A DNA stretch of 64,000 bases from Haloferula sp. BvORR071 (GCF_000739615.1 NZ_BATP01000006.1:53929-117928), one strand, 5' to 3'; shown: positions 28,617 through 39,616, numbered from the stretch's first letter. A program made the numbers and translations. The notes: generated from the sequence alone by a model not told the origin.

Positions 28617-29720
28617 TCAATCCCGCTTGCGCAGCCTCAGGAAGGGCCGCTCGCAAACCAGGAAGAACAGGTACGAGGCCACCAGGATTAGCGCGGAGCC
28701 AAGCGTCGCGAGACTAAGGAACATTGCCAAAGGTCTTTCCTGGAGGGAGGCCAGAGGATATTGCCATAGCACCTGCAAGAGCGGAGCGTGAATCAGATAG
28801 ACGCTATAGGCAAAGGTACCAATGAAGACCAAGGGCCGCCACGCGAGGAAACGGGTGAGCCAGAAGCTCTCATCGCGCGAAACCGTGATCAGCAGGGCCA
28901 TGGAGGCCAGGCCGGCAAAGGCATCGCGGAATTGGTAGGGAATGGCAGCTCCGCCGGGCAGACTGGCCACTGAGACCGCTGCCAGCAGGATCGCGGCACC
29001 CAGAGTGATCAGGGACCAAGGCCAGCGCCTCATTCCGCTGGGCGCACCATCCTTCGAACAGGCCAAGGTCGCGGCCAGCATGCCCATGCCGAAGAAGCCA
29101 AGATAGTGCGCATGGAGCGAGGCATGGATCGCCCATTCGCCGAGCCCGAAGAGGAGGTAAGAGACGACGGTGAGGACGAGGGTCGCAGCTAGTGGCCCAA
29201 GCTTCCGCCACAGCCACAGGGGCAGCGGGAAGAGCAGGTAGATCCGCCACTCCACCGCGATGGACCACAAGACATGGTTGATACTGAGATCCTCGCCGGT
29301 CGCATCATGCAGCATCACGAGGTGGGTCCAGAGGCTCCGGACCTTCACTGGCAGGCTTACATCCCAATGAGTGCCGGTTTTCTGGCCGATCAGAGTCCAG
29401 ATTAGCAGCAAGGACAGGCCCACGGCGAAGTAGTAAGGCGGCAGGATGCGCCAGGCACGGCGCTTGAGGAAATTGAGGTAGCCACCGCGCAGGGTTCCCC
29501 CGCTGCGCAAAACCGGGAGCATCAAGCAAAAGCCGGAAAGCACGATGAAGAGGACCACGGCATAGTGGCCGAAGTAGAGCGGCCGCAGGACCATCCGCAG
29601 CGGCCCGGTAAGCGGCTGGCGGGAGAAATCCACCTGCAGGACCGCATGATGCAAGACGACGAAGAGCGCAGCCAAAGCCCGCAACCCGTCGAGGTAGGGC
29701 AAGTGCCGCTCGCGGGTCAC
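28617..29720 (-). CDS. OafA/YrhL-type membrane acyltransferase
   Basis: 367 residues from a GTG, about ten transmembrane helices. The N-terminal signature YLDGLRALAALFVVLHHAVL includes the conserved His of acyltransferase family 3. A later block VLWSIAVEWRIYLLFPLPLW is also typical. Such enzymes transfer acetyl or other acyl groups to O-antigen, peptidoglycan or other glycans across the membrane. No glycosyltransferase cluster is adjacent. It is convergent with the preceding gene and divergent from the NamZ-fusion gene. Confidence 0.88.
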   Translation of the reverse strand: MTRERHLPYLDGLRALAALFVVLHHAVLQVDFSRQPLTGPLRMVLRPLYFGHYAVVLFIVLSGFCLMLPVLRSGGTLRGGYLNFLKRRAWRILPPYYFAVGLSLLLIWTLIGQKTGTHWDVSLPVKVRSLWTHLVMLHDATGEDLSINHVLWSIAVEWRIYLLFPLPLWLWRKLGPLAATLVLTVVSYLLFGLGEWAIHASLHAHYLGFFGMGMLAATLACSKDGAPSGMRRWPWSLITLGAAILLAAVSVASLPGGAAIPYQFRDAFAGLASMALLITVSRDESFWLTRFLAWRPLVFIGTFAYSVYLIHAPLLQVLWQYPLASLQERPLAMFLSLATLGSALILVASYLFFLVCERPFLRLRKRD

Positions 29721-29813
29721 GGGTTCGGGAGTGCGGAGCGGGAGGTCGATGGCCCGCTTCTGGCAGCACTCGGCAGGGGCGGCAAGACGGGACTCGTGAC
29801 ACCTCGAATCAAT

Positions 29814-29845
29814 CGCTTCAATCTTTCCATTGAAGCGCTTTTATT
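29814..29845 (+). promoter_or_regulatory. Terminator-like hairpin in the leader of the NamZ-fusion gene
   Basis: CGCTTCAAT (29814-29822) and ATTGAAGCG (29829-29837) pair perfectly around CTTTCC and are followed by CTTTTATT. No plus-strand gene ends upstream, so this looks like an attenuator or the end of a short transcript. It lies about 150 bases before the start of the 783-residue gene. Confidence 0.45.
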
Positions 29846-29995
29846 CCCAAACAATTCACACTCCAGATCGCAGGCATCAGCGGCTTACAGGCTGCATCGC
29901 CAAAGTTATTCACAGCTCCTCCTAACAAAAGCCACCGAGCTTTGGTCCAATCTGCTAGGGAATCTCGACACCTGCCGTAGTCTGTCCCCAATCGC

Positions 29996-32347
29996 ATGTG
30001 GTCCCGGCTCTTCCTCGTATTCCTTCTGATCGGAACTGCATGCGCTGCCATGCCATTCCGCGAGGATCGCCTGCGGGCGATCGACGACGCGATCCAGCAG
30101 GCGATTACCGATGCGCGGACGCCGGGCGCAGTGTTCCGCTTGGAGAGGGAGGGCGTGGTTTACCAACGGGCCTACGGCAGCCGCGCCATCGTCCCGGAGC
30201 GGGAGCCCATGAGCGAGGACACGATCTTCGATGCGGCCTCGCTGACCAAGGTGATCGCGACGACCTCCGCGGTCATGAAGCTGGTGGAGGCCGGGAAACT
30301 GGACCCCGAGGCACCAGCGAGCCGCTACCTGCCGGAGTTCGGCACGCTGGGAAAGGAGCGGATCACCCTGCGGCACCTGTTGACCCATAGCTCCGGTCTG
30401 CGGGCAGGGCTCTCACCCAATGGCGATTGGAAGGGCAAGGAGGAGGCGCTCAAGCGGGTCTGTCAGGAGGCACCCACCAAAGATCCGGGAACATCCTACC
30501 TCTATAGCGACATCAATTTCATCACGCTCGGTTTCATTGTGGAGCGGGTCTCAGGCAAAACCCTGGATGCCTTTTGTGCCGAGGAGATCTTCCAGCCACT
30601 CGGAATGAAGGACAGCGGGTTCCGCCCCTTCGATCCCAAGGTGAATCCCCTGCCCCAGCCGGCGGACACCGGCCGGATCGCCCCCACGGAGATGATTGGC
30701 AAGGTAGTCCTGCGCGGCGTGGTGCATGATCCGACTTCGCGGCGGATGGGAGGTGTAGCCGGCCACGCGGGGCTCTTCCTCACGGTGGAGGATCTCGGGC
30801 GCTTCGCGCGGATGCTGCTGGGTGGCGGCGAACTCGACGGCGTGCGGATCTTCCGGCCGGAAACCGTGGAGGCCATGACCCACATACAATCGCCGGAAGG
30901 GCTGCCGCGGCGTGGCTTCGGCTGGGATATCGACTCGCCCCATGCCGGACCGCGGGGAGAGATTTTCCCGATCGGCAGCTACGGCCACACCGGCTGGACC
31001 GGCACCCGCTTATGGATCGATCCCTTCTCGAAGACTTCAGTCATCTTCCTCTCCAACCGGAACCATCCGGATGAAAAGGGCGGAGTGGTGAAGCTGCAGG
31101 GCCAGTTGGGAACCCTGGCCGCGGAGGCGATCCCGGATTTCAATTTCCAGCATGTGCCGGGAGCCTTGGAAGCGGAACCGGCAAAAGCCGTCGCGGCCAA
31201 ACCGCCCGCTCCCAGCGGGCCCGTCCTGAATGGCATCGACGTGCTGAAGCGCGAGGACTTCCGCCAGCTCCGCGGCTGCAAGGTCGGGCTGATCACCAAC
31301 CAGACCGGAATCGACCGCGAGCGGAATACCACGATCGACCTGCTGCAAAAGGCCCCCGGCTTGAAGCTGGTGGCACTGTTCAGCCCCGAGCACGGAATCC
31401 GCGGGGATCTGGATCGCGAGGGAATCGGTGACACCACCGACGAGAAGACCGGCCTGCCGGTTTGCAGCCTCTACGGGGAGCGCCGCAGCCCAACAGCAGA
31501 GCAGCTCGCGGGGATCGACACGCTGGTATTCGACATCCAGGACATCGGCTGCCGCTTCTACACCTACATCTCGACCATGACGAATTGCATGGAAGCAGCG
31601 GGCAGGGCGAAGTTGCGCTTCGTCGTGCTGGACCGGGTCAATCCGATCGGCCCGATCGTTGAGGGGCCGGTCCTCAGCGCGGAAAGGAGCTTCGTAGCCG
31701 CACACGAGATTCCGTTGCGCCACGGCATGACGGTGGGCGAGCTGGCGCGGATGATCGACGCGGAGCGGAAGTTCGGTGCGCAGCCGGAGGTGATCCGCTG
31801 CGAGGGCGGACCGGCGCTGCAGTGGTTTGATGGCAGCGGGCAGCCGTGGCAGAACCCCTCCCCCAACATGCGCGGGCCTACCGCGGCGATCCTCTACCCC
31901 GGCGTGGGGATGCTGGAATTCTGCAAGCTGAGCGTGGGCCGCGGTACCGACACGCCTTTTGAATTACTAGGTGCTCCGTACATCGACGAACTCCGCTTTG
32001 CCGCTGATCTGAATCAAGTCGGCCTGCCGGGAGTGCGTTTCGTGCCGACGCGCTTCACGCCAGTGGCGAGCGTCTTCAAGGATCTGGAGTGCCGCGGGGT
32101 GAGAATCCTGCTGACCGATCGTGAGAGTTTCCGTGCCGCGGATTTGGGGATGGTGCTGGCAGCCACATTGCAGCGGCTCTACGGGGACAAAGTGGAGCTT
32201 GGGAAAATGGCGAAGCTCATCGGTGATCCGGCGACCTTGGATGCGTTAATTCAACAGCAGGCGCCCGACGCGATTCGCAAGCTCCGCGACCGCGGCGTGG
32301 CGGACTTCCTGACACGCAGGAAGCCCTTCCTGCTCTACCCGCGATAA
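29996..32347 (+). CDS. Serine hydrolase (class C beta-lactamase fold) fused to NamZ-type muramidase (DUF1343)
   Basis: 783 residues with signal peptide MWSRLFLVFLLIGTACA. The first half (about residues 20-375) is a penicillin-binding-like serine hydrolase with DAASLTKVIATTSAVMKLVE (Ser82-x-x-Lys85), YLYSDINFITLG as the Tyr-x-Asn-like motif and a GHTGWTG near the end. The second half (about residues 405-783) is DUF1343/NamZ: KVGLITNQTGIDRERN, LFSPEHGIRGDL, VFDIQDIGCRFYTYISTM and LDRVNPIGP. In Bacillus the NamZ exo-N-acetylmuramidase and a serine hydrolase are separate adjacent genes for muropeptide recovery, so this fusion suggests cell-wall recycling outside the cytoplasm. Confidence 0.88.
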   Translation: MWSRLFLVFLLIGTACAAMPFREDRLRAIDDAIQQAITDARTPGAVFRLEREGVVYQRAYGSRAIVPEREPMSEDTIFDAASLTKVIATTSAVMKLVEAGKLDPEAPASRYLPEFGTLGKERITLRHLLTHSSGLRAGLSPNGDWKGKEEALKRVCQEAPTKDPGTSYLYSDINFITLGFIVERVSGKTLDAFCAEEIFQPLGMKDSGFRPFDPKVNPLPQPADTGRIAPTEMIGKVVLRGVVHDPTSRRMGGVAGHAGLFLTVEDLGRFARMLLGGGELDGVRIFRPETVEAMTHIQSPEGLPRRGFGWDIDSPHAGPRGEIFPIGSYGHTGWTGTRLWIDPFSKTSVIFLSNRNHPDEKGGVVKLQGQLGTLAAEAIPDFNFQHVPGALEAEPAKAVAAKPPAPSGPVLNGIDVLKREDFRQLRGCKVGLITNQTGIDRERNTTIDLLQKAPGLKLVALFSPEHGIRGDLDREGIGDTTDEKTGLPVCSLYGERRSPTAEQLAGIDTLVFDIQDIGCRFYTYISTMTNCMEAAGRAKLRFVVLDRVNPIGPIVEGPVLSAERSFVAAHEIPLRHGMTVGELARMIDAERKFGAQPEVIRCEGGPALQWFDGSGQPWQNPSPNMRGPTAAILYPGVGMLEFCKLSVGRGTDTPFELLGAPYIDELRFAADLNQVGLPGVRFVPTRFTPVASVFKDLECRGVRILLTDRESFRAADLGMVLAATLQRLYGDKVELGKMAKLIGDPATLDALIQQQAPDAIRKLRDRGVADFLTRRKPFLLYPR

Positions 32348-32713
32348 ACCGGGAATACCTCCCACGCTGGAACCCAGAAGCTCAGGTGGACTTGGAAGCT
32401 TGGGAATCCGGCGGAGGCACGCGGACTCAAGATTTCACCTTGAGTGCCGGTCTCCTCGCTTTCGAAGAAAGACTGGCGTTCCCCGGTTTTCCGGGCGGGA
32501 CGGAGAAACAAAGGACTGAGGGTCGCCCCGCGGCAGCCGATGGCACCTTTGCGCATTTCCAAAATCGGCTTCATTTCCCATTCTGTAATACAAATAGACG
32601 CAATTCGCTCATGCTACTTGACCGGACGTCAAATTTGTCAGACTACTTTCGGAATCCCCGGGAACCCGAATCTTAACCCTGCCCGGGGAAATCGTAACCC
32701 GTTTGAGTAACCC
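32348..32713. other. Intergenic region ahead of the autotransporter-repeat gene
   Basis: 366 bases. A small stem, ACTCAAG (32425-32431) with CTTGAGT (32439-32445), has no T-run. A TTGACC occurs at 32618 but has no matching -10 at proper spacing. No coding sequence is supported. Confidence 0.45.
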
Positions 32714-35700
32714 ATGACTTCCCACAGACTCCGCCAGCACCTGCTGGCCCTGACCCTCCCTGCCGGATGTGCGCTCACCCCCGTGGTGGCCCATGCCCAA
32801 TCCACTTGGAACGGCACCACCAGCACCGCTTGGAATCTCGCCGGCAACTGGAGCCCGGGTATTCCCGCCGAGAGTTCCAACATCATCATCAATAACACGA
32901 CCACCAACGGTCTGACACTTGATGCCAACCATACCATCGGGACTCTGACCTACGGCTCGGTGGAACCTCTCCGGGTTAGTGGCTTCACCCTGAACACCCA
33001 GGCGGCGAACACCCTGACCATCAACAGCGGTCTGACCGCCAACGGTGCTTTCACCGGTGTGGGGCCGACCTTCCGCGGCAACTTCAACATCGCCAACAAC
33101 CAGACCTTCACGATCGCGGGTACGGCAGGCAACGTTACTACCGATGCCGGACTGCTGATCCGCGGCCTGACCGACGTGGCCACCACGCCTTCAAACGGCA
33201 ATATCGCCCTGAACGGGACTCTCACCAAGGAAGGTATCGGACAACTCTGCATCATCGGGTCCAGCATCACCGGTCCGGGCAGCCTGATCGCAAACGCAGG
33301 CGCGCTGAAATTCAACGCAGGGGGCAACCAAGCATTCACGCTGCTCGCAAACGGGAGCGCCAATGTCACGGTGAACAACTCAGCCTCGTTGCTGATCTCC
33401 CGCAACTCGGGAACCTTCAACGTCACCCGCCCGATCATCCTCAACAACAGCGCGGGGCTCGTTTTCGGCGGTAACACGGACAACACCACTTTCGGGTCCG
33501 ACTTCACCTTCAACGGCACCCACACCGTCAACGTCTCGCGAAACTTCACGCTCACCGGCGCGATCACTACCGCCTCCTCGGCAATCACGCGCACGGGCGG
33601 CAGTATTCTCAACCTCACCGGCAACATCAGCGGTTTCAACGGCACCCTGATCAACACCGCCGGCACCCTGACTATCGCGAACGCCTTCCCGGGCACCCTG
33701 CAGCAGACCACCGGTGGCTCTACCACGGTCAATGGCCTGCTCCAAGGTACCGCCTCTGTCACCGGCGGCACGCTCACTTTGGCGGGTGGTGTCTCCACCA
33801 ACGTGACCGCCACGGGGGGCACCCTGAACCTCACCGGCCCTGCAGACGGAAACGTCACGGTCACGAATGCAACCCTGAACAGTGAGAGCAATGTGGGGGG
33901 AAGCCTGGAATTCACCAATTCCACCCTCGGGATCAATGGCTCCACCCCGGCAGTGCTGCATACCCCCTTCGACGTGGTCATCAACGGAACGGTGACAGTA
34001 GCCCTGTCGGGAGGCATCCCACTGGCCACGCCATTCAAAGTGCTGTCCTATGACGGCAGCATCATCGGTGATGAAACCAATTTCACCTTGGCTGGCGGCG
34101 CAAATGCCTACCGGGGATTCACATTCACCAACAACACCGCCGCCAAGAGCATCGACCTGAGTGTAAACGCCGGGGCCGTGACATGGACAGGTGCCGCGAA
34201 TGCCAACTGGGATATCAACACCTCCGCAAACTGGAGCGGGAGCTCCGACAAGTTCTTCCAGGTGGATGCGGTGACCTTCCCCTCCGTGGCGTCGAACAAG
34301 CTGATCTCCATCGTCACCACGGTCACCCCGCGGAGCATTACCTTCGAGAACGAACTCGGAAACGACTATGCACTTTCATCCCCCGGGACCGCCTTCATTA
34401 CCGGCACCACCTCGATCACCAAGAACGGTGGCGGAGTGACCCAGCTTGGCGGAGCCAACGGCCAAAACTACACCGGCCCGATCAACGTCAATGCCGGGAC
34501 TCTGCGCATGGGCAGCCGTGATGCCTTCGGCCTCAACTCCGGCATCACGATTGCCAGCGGCGGACAAATCGACATCAACGGACAGACCCCGGGCACTGTT
34601 GCCACCGGTGGCTACACCTACACGATCTCCGGCACTGGCCCTGCGCCCGCGAATGCCGGCGCGCTGGTCAACAACGGTGTGGCGGTCAACGAGAATGCCG
34701 GCGTGAAAAACCTGATTCTCGCCGCGGACGCAACCCTTGGTGGCGTAGGCCGCTTTGACATCGGCTATGCCGGTCTGGGTGGATTCGGCACCATCACTGG
34801 CAACGGCCACACCCTGACGGTCACCAATACCGGCGCCGTGGACTTCCGTGGCGACGCGAGTGCCACCCCGATCAACATCGTCGCCAATGCCGGCACCATC
34901 TATGCGGAGGACAACAACAATGCCTACGGTGGGACCACCGGCACGGTCACGGTGAATGCCGGTGCCAAGGCCGGCACCTATGGAGTCCGGAGTATCGCTA
35001 CTCCCGTGACATTGAACACCAATGGCACCCTGCACAACCAAGGCGGTGGCGTTGGCACTTGGACCGGCACCATCACGCTGGCAGGCACTGGCACTGCCTT
35101 CGATACGAATGGCACAAACATTATCATGGCCGGGACGATTGCCGAAACCGGCGGCGCCCGAGTGCTGACCAAGGGCAATACCGGAGCAACCCTCGCCACG
35201 CTCATCATCAGCGGCACCGCAGCCAACACGGGCAATACCTCGATCACCAATGGCTGGCTCCAGATCGGCAACGGCGGCACCACCGGCTCGATCAACACCA
35301 ACCCGGTGGACCTCGTTTCGGCGACCTCCGGTCTGATCATCAACCGTTCGGATGATGTGACGATTCCCAACGTGATCACGGGCTTGGGCCCGGCGGCCAA
35401 TGCCTCCAATCCGGCGGCCTTGACCAAGTACGGAACCGGCACTCTCACACTCACCGGCGCCAGCACCTATACCGGTGCCACGCGCATCGATGGAGGAGCG
35501 GTTGCAATCGGCTCGAACGACACTGTCTTCGGCACCGGCCTGCTGGATCTGCGCGCCGGCACGGTCCGCGCCTCGGACGCGACCGCGCGGACCATCAGCA
35601 ACTCGGTCTCCTACAGCGCCAATATGACCCTCGGCTCGGCCACCACCGGCAACCTGCTGTTCACCGGCGGAACGAACGTTGGTGGCGGTGCAAAAGCCTT

Positions 35701-36757
35701 CACCGTCCAGAACGCTGTTACCGAATTCAGCGGATTTATCACAGGCGGGGCATCGACCAGCACCCTAACCAAGGACGGCCCGGGTCTGCTGATCTTCAGC
35801 AACGACAACAACTACCTCCAGACCAATACCATCACCGCTGGTATCCTGCAGGTGGGCAACGGCGGCACCACCGGCACCCTCAGCTCCACCGCTGTGATCA
35901 ACAACGCCTCGCTGGTGATCAATCGCAGCCAGATCGATGAGATCACTCCGTTCACCTTCGCCAACAACATCTCCGGCACCGGCACCCTCACCCACTCCGG
36001 ACCGGCCAATACGATCCTGAGCGGAGCCAACACCTACACCGGTGACACCATCATCACGAATGGCATCCTCACTCATCCAAACGCGAACTTCGCCGATACG
36101 GCGGGGATCTCGATCTCGGGAACCGGGAAGCTCGACCTTACCCATGTGGGAACCGACACGGTCTTGAAGCTGACCCTTAACGGAGCAGCCAAGGCCCCGG
36201 GCGTGTATGGGGCCACGGGATCCGGGGCACAGTTCGAAACACCCCTCATCACTGGCACCGGGACATTGACCGTGACCAGCGATGGATCGAGCACTCCCTA
36301 CTCGTCCTGGGCCACGGACAAGGGCCTGACCGGTGCCAACAATGCCCCGACCGCCAATCCGGATCAGGACAAGTACAACAACCTGACCGAGTTCGCCATC
36401 GACGGCGATCCGCTGTCCGGCAAAGCCAGCGGCAAGGTCGTTGTGAAGGTGGCCAGCGTGGGCGGAGTCCAGGCGCTGACCCTGACGCTGCCGGTGCGCA
36501 CCGGCGTGGGTACCTTCGCGGGCGCCACCGCACTCAGCGCTACCGGCGATGGGGTCACCTGCACCATCGAGGGTAGCGATACACTCGGCGCGTCCTCTTG
36601 GACACTGGACATCGATGAAGTGACCGGTGCCGACGCCACGGCAATCCAAGCGGGCCTGCCGGCCCTGAGCGGTGCTGGCTGGACCTACCGGACCTTCCGC
36701 AGCCCGGGAGCGATCACGGGAGATCCGAGCGACTTCATCCGCGTGCGCGTGGACTAA
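32714..36757 (+). CDS. Giant secreted protein with autotransporter-associated beta-strand repeats
   Basis: 1347 residues, rich in Gly, Thr, Asn and Ser. A signal peptide of about 29 residues ends at THVVAHAQ-like VVAHAQ. The body is beta-helical with repeated autotransporter-associated units, for example GTGTLTLTGASTYTGATRID, ILSGANTYTGDTIITNGIL and an earlier TQLGGANGQNYTGPINVNAG. There is no C-terminal autotransporter barrel. Instead the last 150 residues (SSWATDKGLTG, NLTEFAIDGDP, LTLTLPVRTG) resemble the end of the LamG protein at 13053-15863. It is probably a surface-exposed or matrix protein. It is followed by a strong terminator. Confidence 0.85.
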   Translation: MTSHRLRQHLLALTLPAGCALTPVVAHAQSTWNGTTSTAWNLAGNWSPGIPAESSNIIINNTTTNGLTLDANHTIGTLTYGSVEPLRVSGFTLNTQAANTLTINSGLTANGAFTGVGPTFRGNFNIANNQTFTIAGTAGNVTTDAGLLIRGLTDVATTPSNGNIALNGTLTKEGIGQLCIIGSSITGPGSLIANAGALKFNAGGNQAFTLLANGSANVTVNNSASLLISRNSGTFNVTRPIILNNSAGLVFGGNTDNTTFGSDFTFNGTHTVNVSRNFTLTGAITTASSAITRTGGSILNLTGNISGFNGTLINTAGTLTIANAFPGTLQQTTGGSTTVNGLLQGTASVTGGTLTLAGGVSTNVTATGGTLNLTGPADGNVTVTNATLNSESNVGGSLEFTNSTLGINGSTPAVLHTPFDVVINGTVTVALSGGIPLATPFKVLSYDGSIIGDETNFTLAGGANAYRGFTFTNNTAAKSIDLSVNAGAVTWTGAANANWDINTSANWSGSSDKFFQVDAVTFPSVASNKLISIVTTVTPRSITFENELGNDYALSSPGTAFITGTTSITKNGGGVTQLGGANGQNYTGPINVNAGTLRMGSRDAFGLNSGITIASGGQIDINGQTPGTVATGGYTYTISGTGPAPANAGALVNNGVAVNENAGVKNLILAADATLGGVGRFDIGYAGLGGFGTITGNGHTLTVTNTGAVDFRGDASATPINIVANAGTIYAEDNNNAYGGTTGTVTVNAGAKAGTYGVRSIATPVTLNTNGTLHNQGGGVGTWTGTITLAGTGTAFDTNGTNIIMAGTIAETGGARVLTKGNTGATLATLIISGTAANTGNTSITNGWLQIGNGGTTGSINTNPVDLVSATSGLIINRSDDVTIPNVITGLGPAANASNPAALTKYGTGTLTLTGASTYTGATRIDGGAVAIGSNDTVFGTGLLDLRAGTVRASDATARTISNSVSYSANMTLGSATTGNLLFTGGTNVGGGAKAFTVQNAVTEFSGFITGGASTSTLTKDGPGLLIFSNDNNYLQTNTITAGILQVGNGGTTGTLSSTAVINNASLVINRSQIDEITPFTFANNISGTGTLTHSGPANTILSGANTYTGDTIITNGILTHPNANFADTAGISISGTGKLDLTHVGTDTVLKLTLNGAAKAPGVYGATGSGAQFETPLITGTGTLTVTSDGSSTPYSSWATDKGLTGANNAPTANPDQDKYNNLTEFAIDGDPLSGKASGKVVVKVASVGGVQALTLTLPVRTGVGTFAGATALSATGDGVTCTIEGSDTLGASSWTLDIDEVTGADATAIQAGLPALSGAGWTYRTFRSPGAITGDPSDFIRVRVD

Positions 36758-36788
36758 GCCTTCTGGGTGGGTAACAAAGAAATCGGCA

Positions 36789-36824
36789 AGCACCCGGCCC
36801 TGCATAGGGCCGGGTGCTTTTTTT
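36789..36824 (+). terminator. Rho-independent terminator after the autotransporter-repeat gene
   Basis: AGCACCCGGCCCT (36789-36801) pairs perfectly with AGGGCCGGGTGCT around GCAT. Seven T follow. Confidence 0.92.
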
Positions 36825-36840
36825 GTTCCGCTGGCAAGTG

Positions 36841-39417
36841 TCACTCCGTACGGAAGATCACAGTACCGTGATCCACATCCGCGGTGATGACATCGCCTTC
36901 CTTGAACTTGCCATCGAGCAGGTCGAGCGAGAGCGGATCGAGCAGATGATGCTGGATCGAGCGCTTGAGCGGGCGGGCGCCATAGACCGGGTCGTAGCCT
37001 TGATTGCCGATGTATTCCTTGGCCTTCTCTGTGAGTGCAAGCGCGAGCCCTTGCTTGGCCAGGCGCTTGCGCACGCGGTCGAGCTGGATATCGACGATGG
37101 TGGTCAGCTCCTCGCGCTTGAGGCGGTCGAAGATGATGGTCTCGTCGATGCGATTCAGGAACTCGGGGCGGAAGTACTGCCGCAGTGCCTCGGTGACCTT
37201 GGCCTCGCGCTGCTCGGCATTCTCCTCATCGAGGATATACTGGCTGCCGATGTTCGAGGTCATGATCAGGACCGTGTTGCGGAAGTCCACCGTGCGGCCC
37301 TGGCCATCGGTAATCCGGCCGTCGTCGAGCACTTGGAGCAGGACATTGAAGACATCCGGGTGAGCCTTCTCGATCTCATCGAAGAGCACTACCGAGTAAG
37401 GCTTGCGCCGCACGTGCTCGGAGAGCTGGCCGCCTTGATCGTAGCCGACGTAGCCCGGGGGCGCGCCAATCAAACGCGAGACGCTGTGCTTCTCCATGTA
37501 CTCGGACATGTCGATGCGGACCATCGCGTGCTCGTCGTCGAAGAGGAACTCGGCCAAGGCCTTCGAGAGCTCGGTCTTCCCCACCCCGGTGGGACCGAGG
37601 AAAAGAAAGGAGCCGATTGGACGGTTCTCGTCCTGGAGGCCGGCACGGGCGCGGCGGACAGCATTCGATACTGCCTTGATCGCCTTCTTCTGGCCGATCA
37701 CCCGCTCGCCGAGACGTTGTTCCATGTGGACGAGCTTCTCCTTCTCGCCCTCTTGCAAGCGCGAGACAGGGATGCCGGTCCACGAGGAAACGACGCGAGC
37801 GATGTCTTCCTCGGTGACTTCCTCTTTGAGAATCGCGCCGGATTTCTGGAGTTCGGTCAGGTGTTCCTTGGCCGCATCCAGATCCCGGTGTGCCTCCGGA
37901 ATGCGCCCGTAAGTAATTTCCGAAGCACGGCTAAGGTCGCCAATCCGCTGGGCCTGTTCGGCCTCGGTCTTGAGCGCATCGATCTGCTCCTGGGCGCTGC
38001 GTACCTGGTCGATGATATCCTTCTCGTTGCGCCATTGGCCCATGAGTGCGGCGGACTTCTCCTTCAGGTTCGCCTGCTCCTCCTTGACCTTCTCCAGGCG
38101 AGCCTGGCTGGCCTTGTCGGATTCCTTCTCCAGAGCCTTCTTCTCCATCTCGAGTTGGAGCACCTCACGCTCGATCTGGTCGATCTCCGTGGGCATGGAG
38201 TCGAGCTCGATCTTGAGGCGGGCACCAGCCTCATCGACGAGGTCGACGGCTTTGTCCGGCAGGAAGCGGTCGGAAATGTAGCGGTCCGAAAGCATCGCGG
38301 CGGAGACCAGCGCGCCGTCCTGGATGCGGACGCCGTGATGGACTTCGTAGCGCTCCTTCAGGCCACGCAGGATCGCGATGGTGTCTTCCACCGAGGGCTC
38401 ACCGACCATCACCGGCTGGAAGCGACGCTCAAGCGCGGCATCCTTCTCGATGTACTTGCGGTATTCATCGAGCGTGGTCGCGCCGATGGTGCGGAGTTCA
38501 CCGCGGGCAAGCTGGGGCTTGAGCAGGTTCGCGGCGTCCACCGCGCCCTCACTGGCACCCGCGCCTACGATGGTGTGGAGCTCGTCGATGAAGAGGATGA
38601 TCTCGCCTGCGGACTCCGTGACTTCCTTGAGGAAGGCCTTCAGGCGCTCCTCGAATTCGCCGCGATACTTCGCACCGGCGAGCATGCCACCCACGTCCAT
38701 CACGATGATGCGCTTGTCCTTCATCGAGTCTGGCACGTCACCGGAGACGATGCGGCGCGCGAGGCCTTCGACGATGGCGGTCTTGCCGACCCCGGGCTCG
38801 CCGATCAGCACCGGATTATTCTTGGTGCGGCGTGAGAGCACCTGCATCACGCGGCGGATCTCATTGTCGCGACCGATCACCGGATCGATCTTGCCTTCGC
38901 GGGCGCGGGCAGTGAGGTCGGTTCCGTATTTCTCAAGGGTCTGGTATTTGCCCTCGGGATCTTGATCCACCACCTTCTGCGGCCCGCGAATGGATTCGAT
39001 TGCCTTGCGGGCCTTCTTCTCATCAAGGCCGGCTTCCTTGAGAAGTTTTCCTTCCGGAGCGTCGGCCTTGAGCGCACCCAGCAAGACGTGCTCAACGCTG
39101 AGAAAATCATCGCCCATCGCCTCGCGGATCTCGTCCGCGGCGTCGAGCGTGGCGCGCAGACCGTAGCTGATCTGCGGCTGAGTGGTTCCGCCCTGCTGGC
39201 TGGGCTCGCGGGTGAGCGCAGAGGCCACGGCGGCCTTCAGGCGCGTGACGTCGATGCCTGCACCTTGCAGGATCGGCACGAGAATGCCGCCCTCCTGCTG
39301 GAGCAGGGCGAGGAGAAGATGGGTGCCTTTGAGTTCGGGGTGAGCCGACTTGGAGGCAAGTCGTTGGGCGGCTTGGAGCGCCTCTTGAAGTTTGTTGGTG
39401 AGCTTGTCGAGTCCCAT
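36841..39417 (-). CDS. clpB: ATP-dependent chaperone ClpB
   Basis: 858 residues from ATG at 39417 ([20 protein letters not shown]); an in-frame extension to 39660 was rejected as non-conserved and overlapping the sigma-factor gene. Order: the Clp N-domain, AAA-1 with [15 protein letters not shown] and [20 protein letters not shown], the coiled-coil M-domain (charged helices around residues 400-520), and AAA-2 with [28 protein letters not shown] and the final [12 protein letters not shown]. The M-domain separates it from ClpA and ClpC. It disaggregates proteins with DnaK. An HscC-type Hsp70 is about 13 kb downstream. The gene is read from the divergent region shared with the ECF sigma gene. 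Confidence 0.97.
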   Translation of the reverse strand: MGLDKLTNKLQEALQAAQRLASKSAHPELKGTHLLLALLQQEGGILVPILQGAGIDVTRLKAAVASALTREPSQQGGTTQPQISYGLRATLDAADEIREAMGDDFLSVEHVLLGALKADAPEGKLLKEAGLDEKKARKAIESIRGPQKVVDQDPEGKYQTLEKYGTDLTARAREGKIDPVIGRDNEIRRVMQVLSRRTKNNPVLIGEPGVGKTAIVEGLARRIVSGDVPDSMKDKRIIVMDVGGMLAGAKYRGEFEERLKAFLKEVTESAGEIILFIDELHTIVGAGASEGAVDAANLLKPQLARGELRTIGATTLDEYRKYIEKDAALERRFQPVMVGEPSVEDTIAILRGLKERYEVHHGVRIQDGALVSAAMLSDRYISDRFLPDKAVDLVDEAGARLKIELDSMPTEIDQIEREVLQLEMEKKALEKESDKASQARLEKVKEEQANLKEKSAALMGQWRNEKDIIDQVRSAQEQIDALKTEAEQAQRIGDLSRASEITYGRIPEAHRDLDAAKEHLTELQKSGAILKEEVTEEDIARVVSSWTGIPVSRLQEGEKEKLVHMEQRLGERVIGQKKAIKAVSNAVRRARAGLQDENRPIGSFLFLGPTGVGKTELSKALAEFLFDDEHAMVRIDMSEYMEKHSVSRLIGAPPGYVGYDQGGQLSEHVRRKPYSVVLFDEIEKAHPDVFNVLLQVLDDGRITDGQGRTVDFRNTVLIMTSNIGSQYILDEENAEQREAKVTEALRQYFRPEFLNRIDETIIFDRLKREELTTIVDIQLDRVRKRLAKQGLALALTEKAKEYIGNQGYDPVYGARPLKRSIQHHLLDPLSLDLLDGKFKEGDVITADVDHGTVIFRTE

Positions 39418-39616
39418 GGGAGTCGGGGTTGCGAAGGGCAATTTAGAAGGAGGTCCGGCCTCATGCCAGAGCCCGCTTGCGTTTCTTTTGGACCGGTCGC
39501 ATCGGAGTGAATTTAAGCAAACGTTTTGTTCCGGATTCTTGCTATGATCCGCACCCGGAAGATTGCCGGGATTTTTCCTGTCACAGTTCCCGCGGCACCG
39601 GAGGAATAGGGGCAAA

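Noticed and set aside
32950..34038. Minus-strand open frame of about 362 codons
   Set aside because: It is the shadow of the Gly/Thr-rich autotransporter repeats; its repetitive Val/Pro content mirrors the coding strand.
36814..38835. Plus-strand open frame of about 673 codons
   Set aside because: It is antisense to clpB, with no start signal and no recognisable domain.
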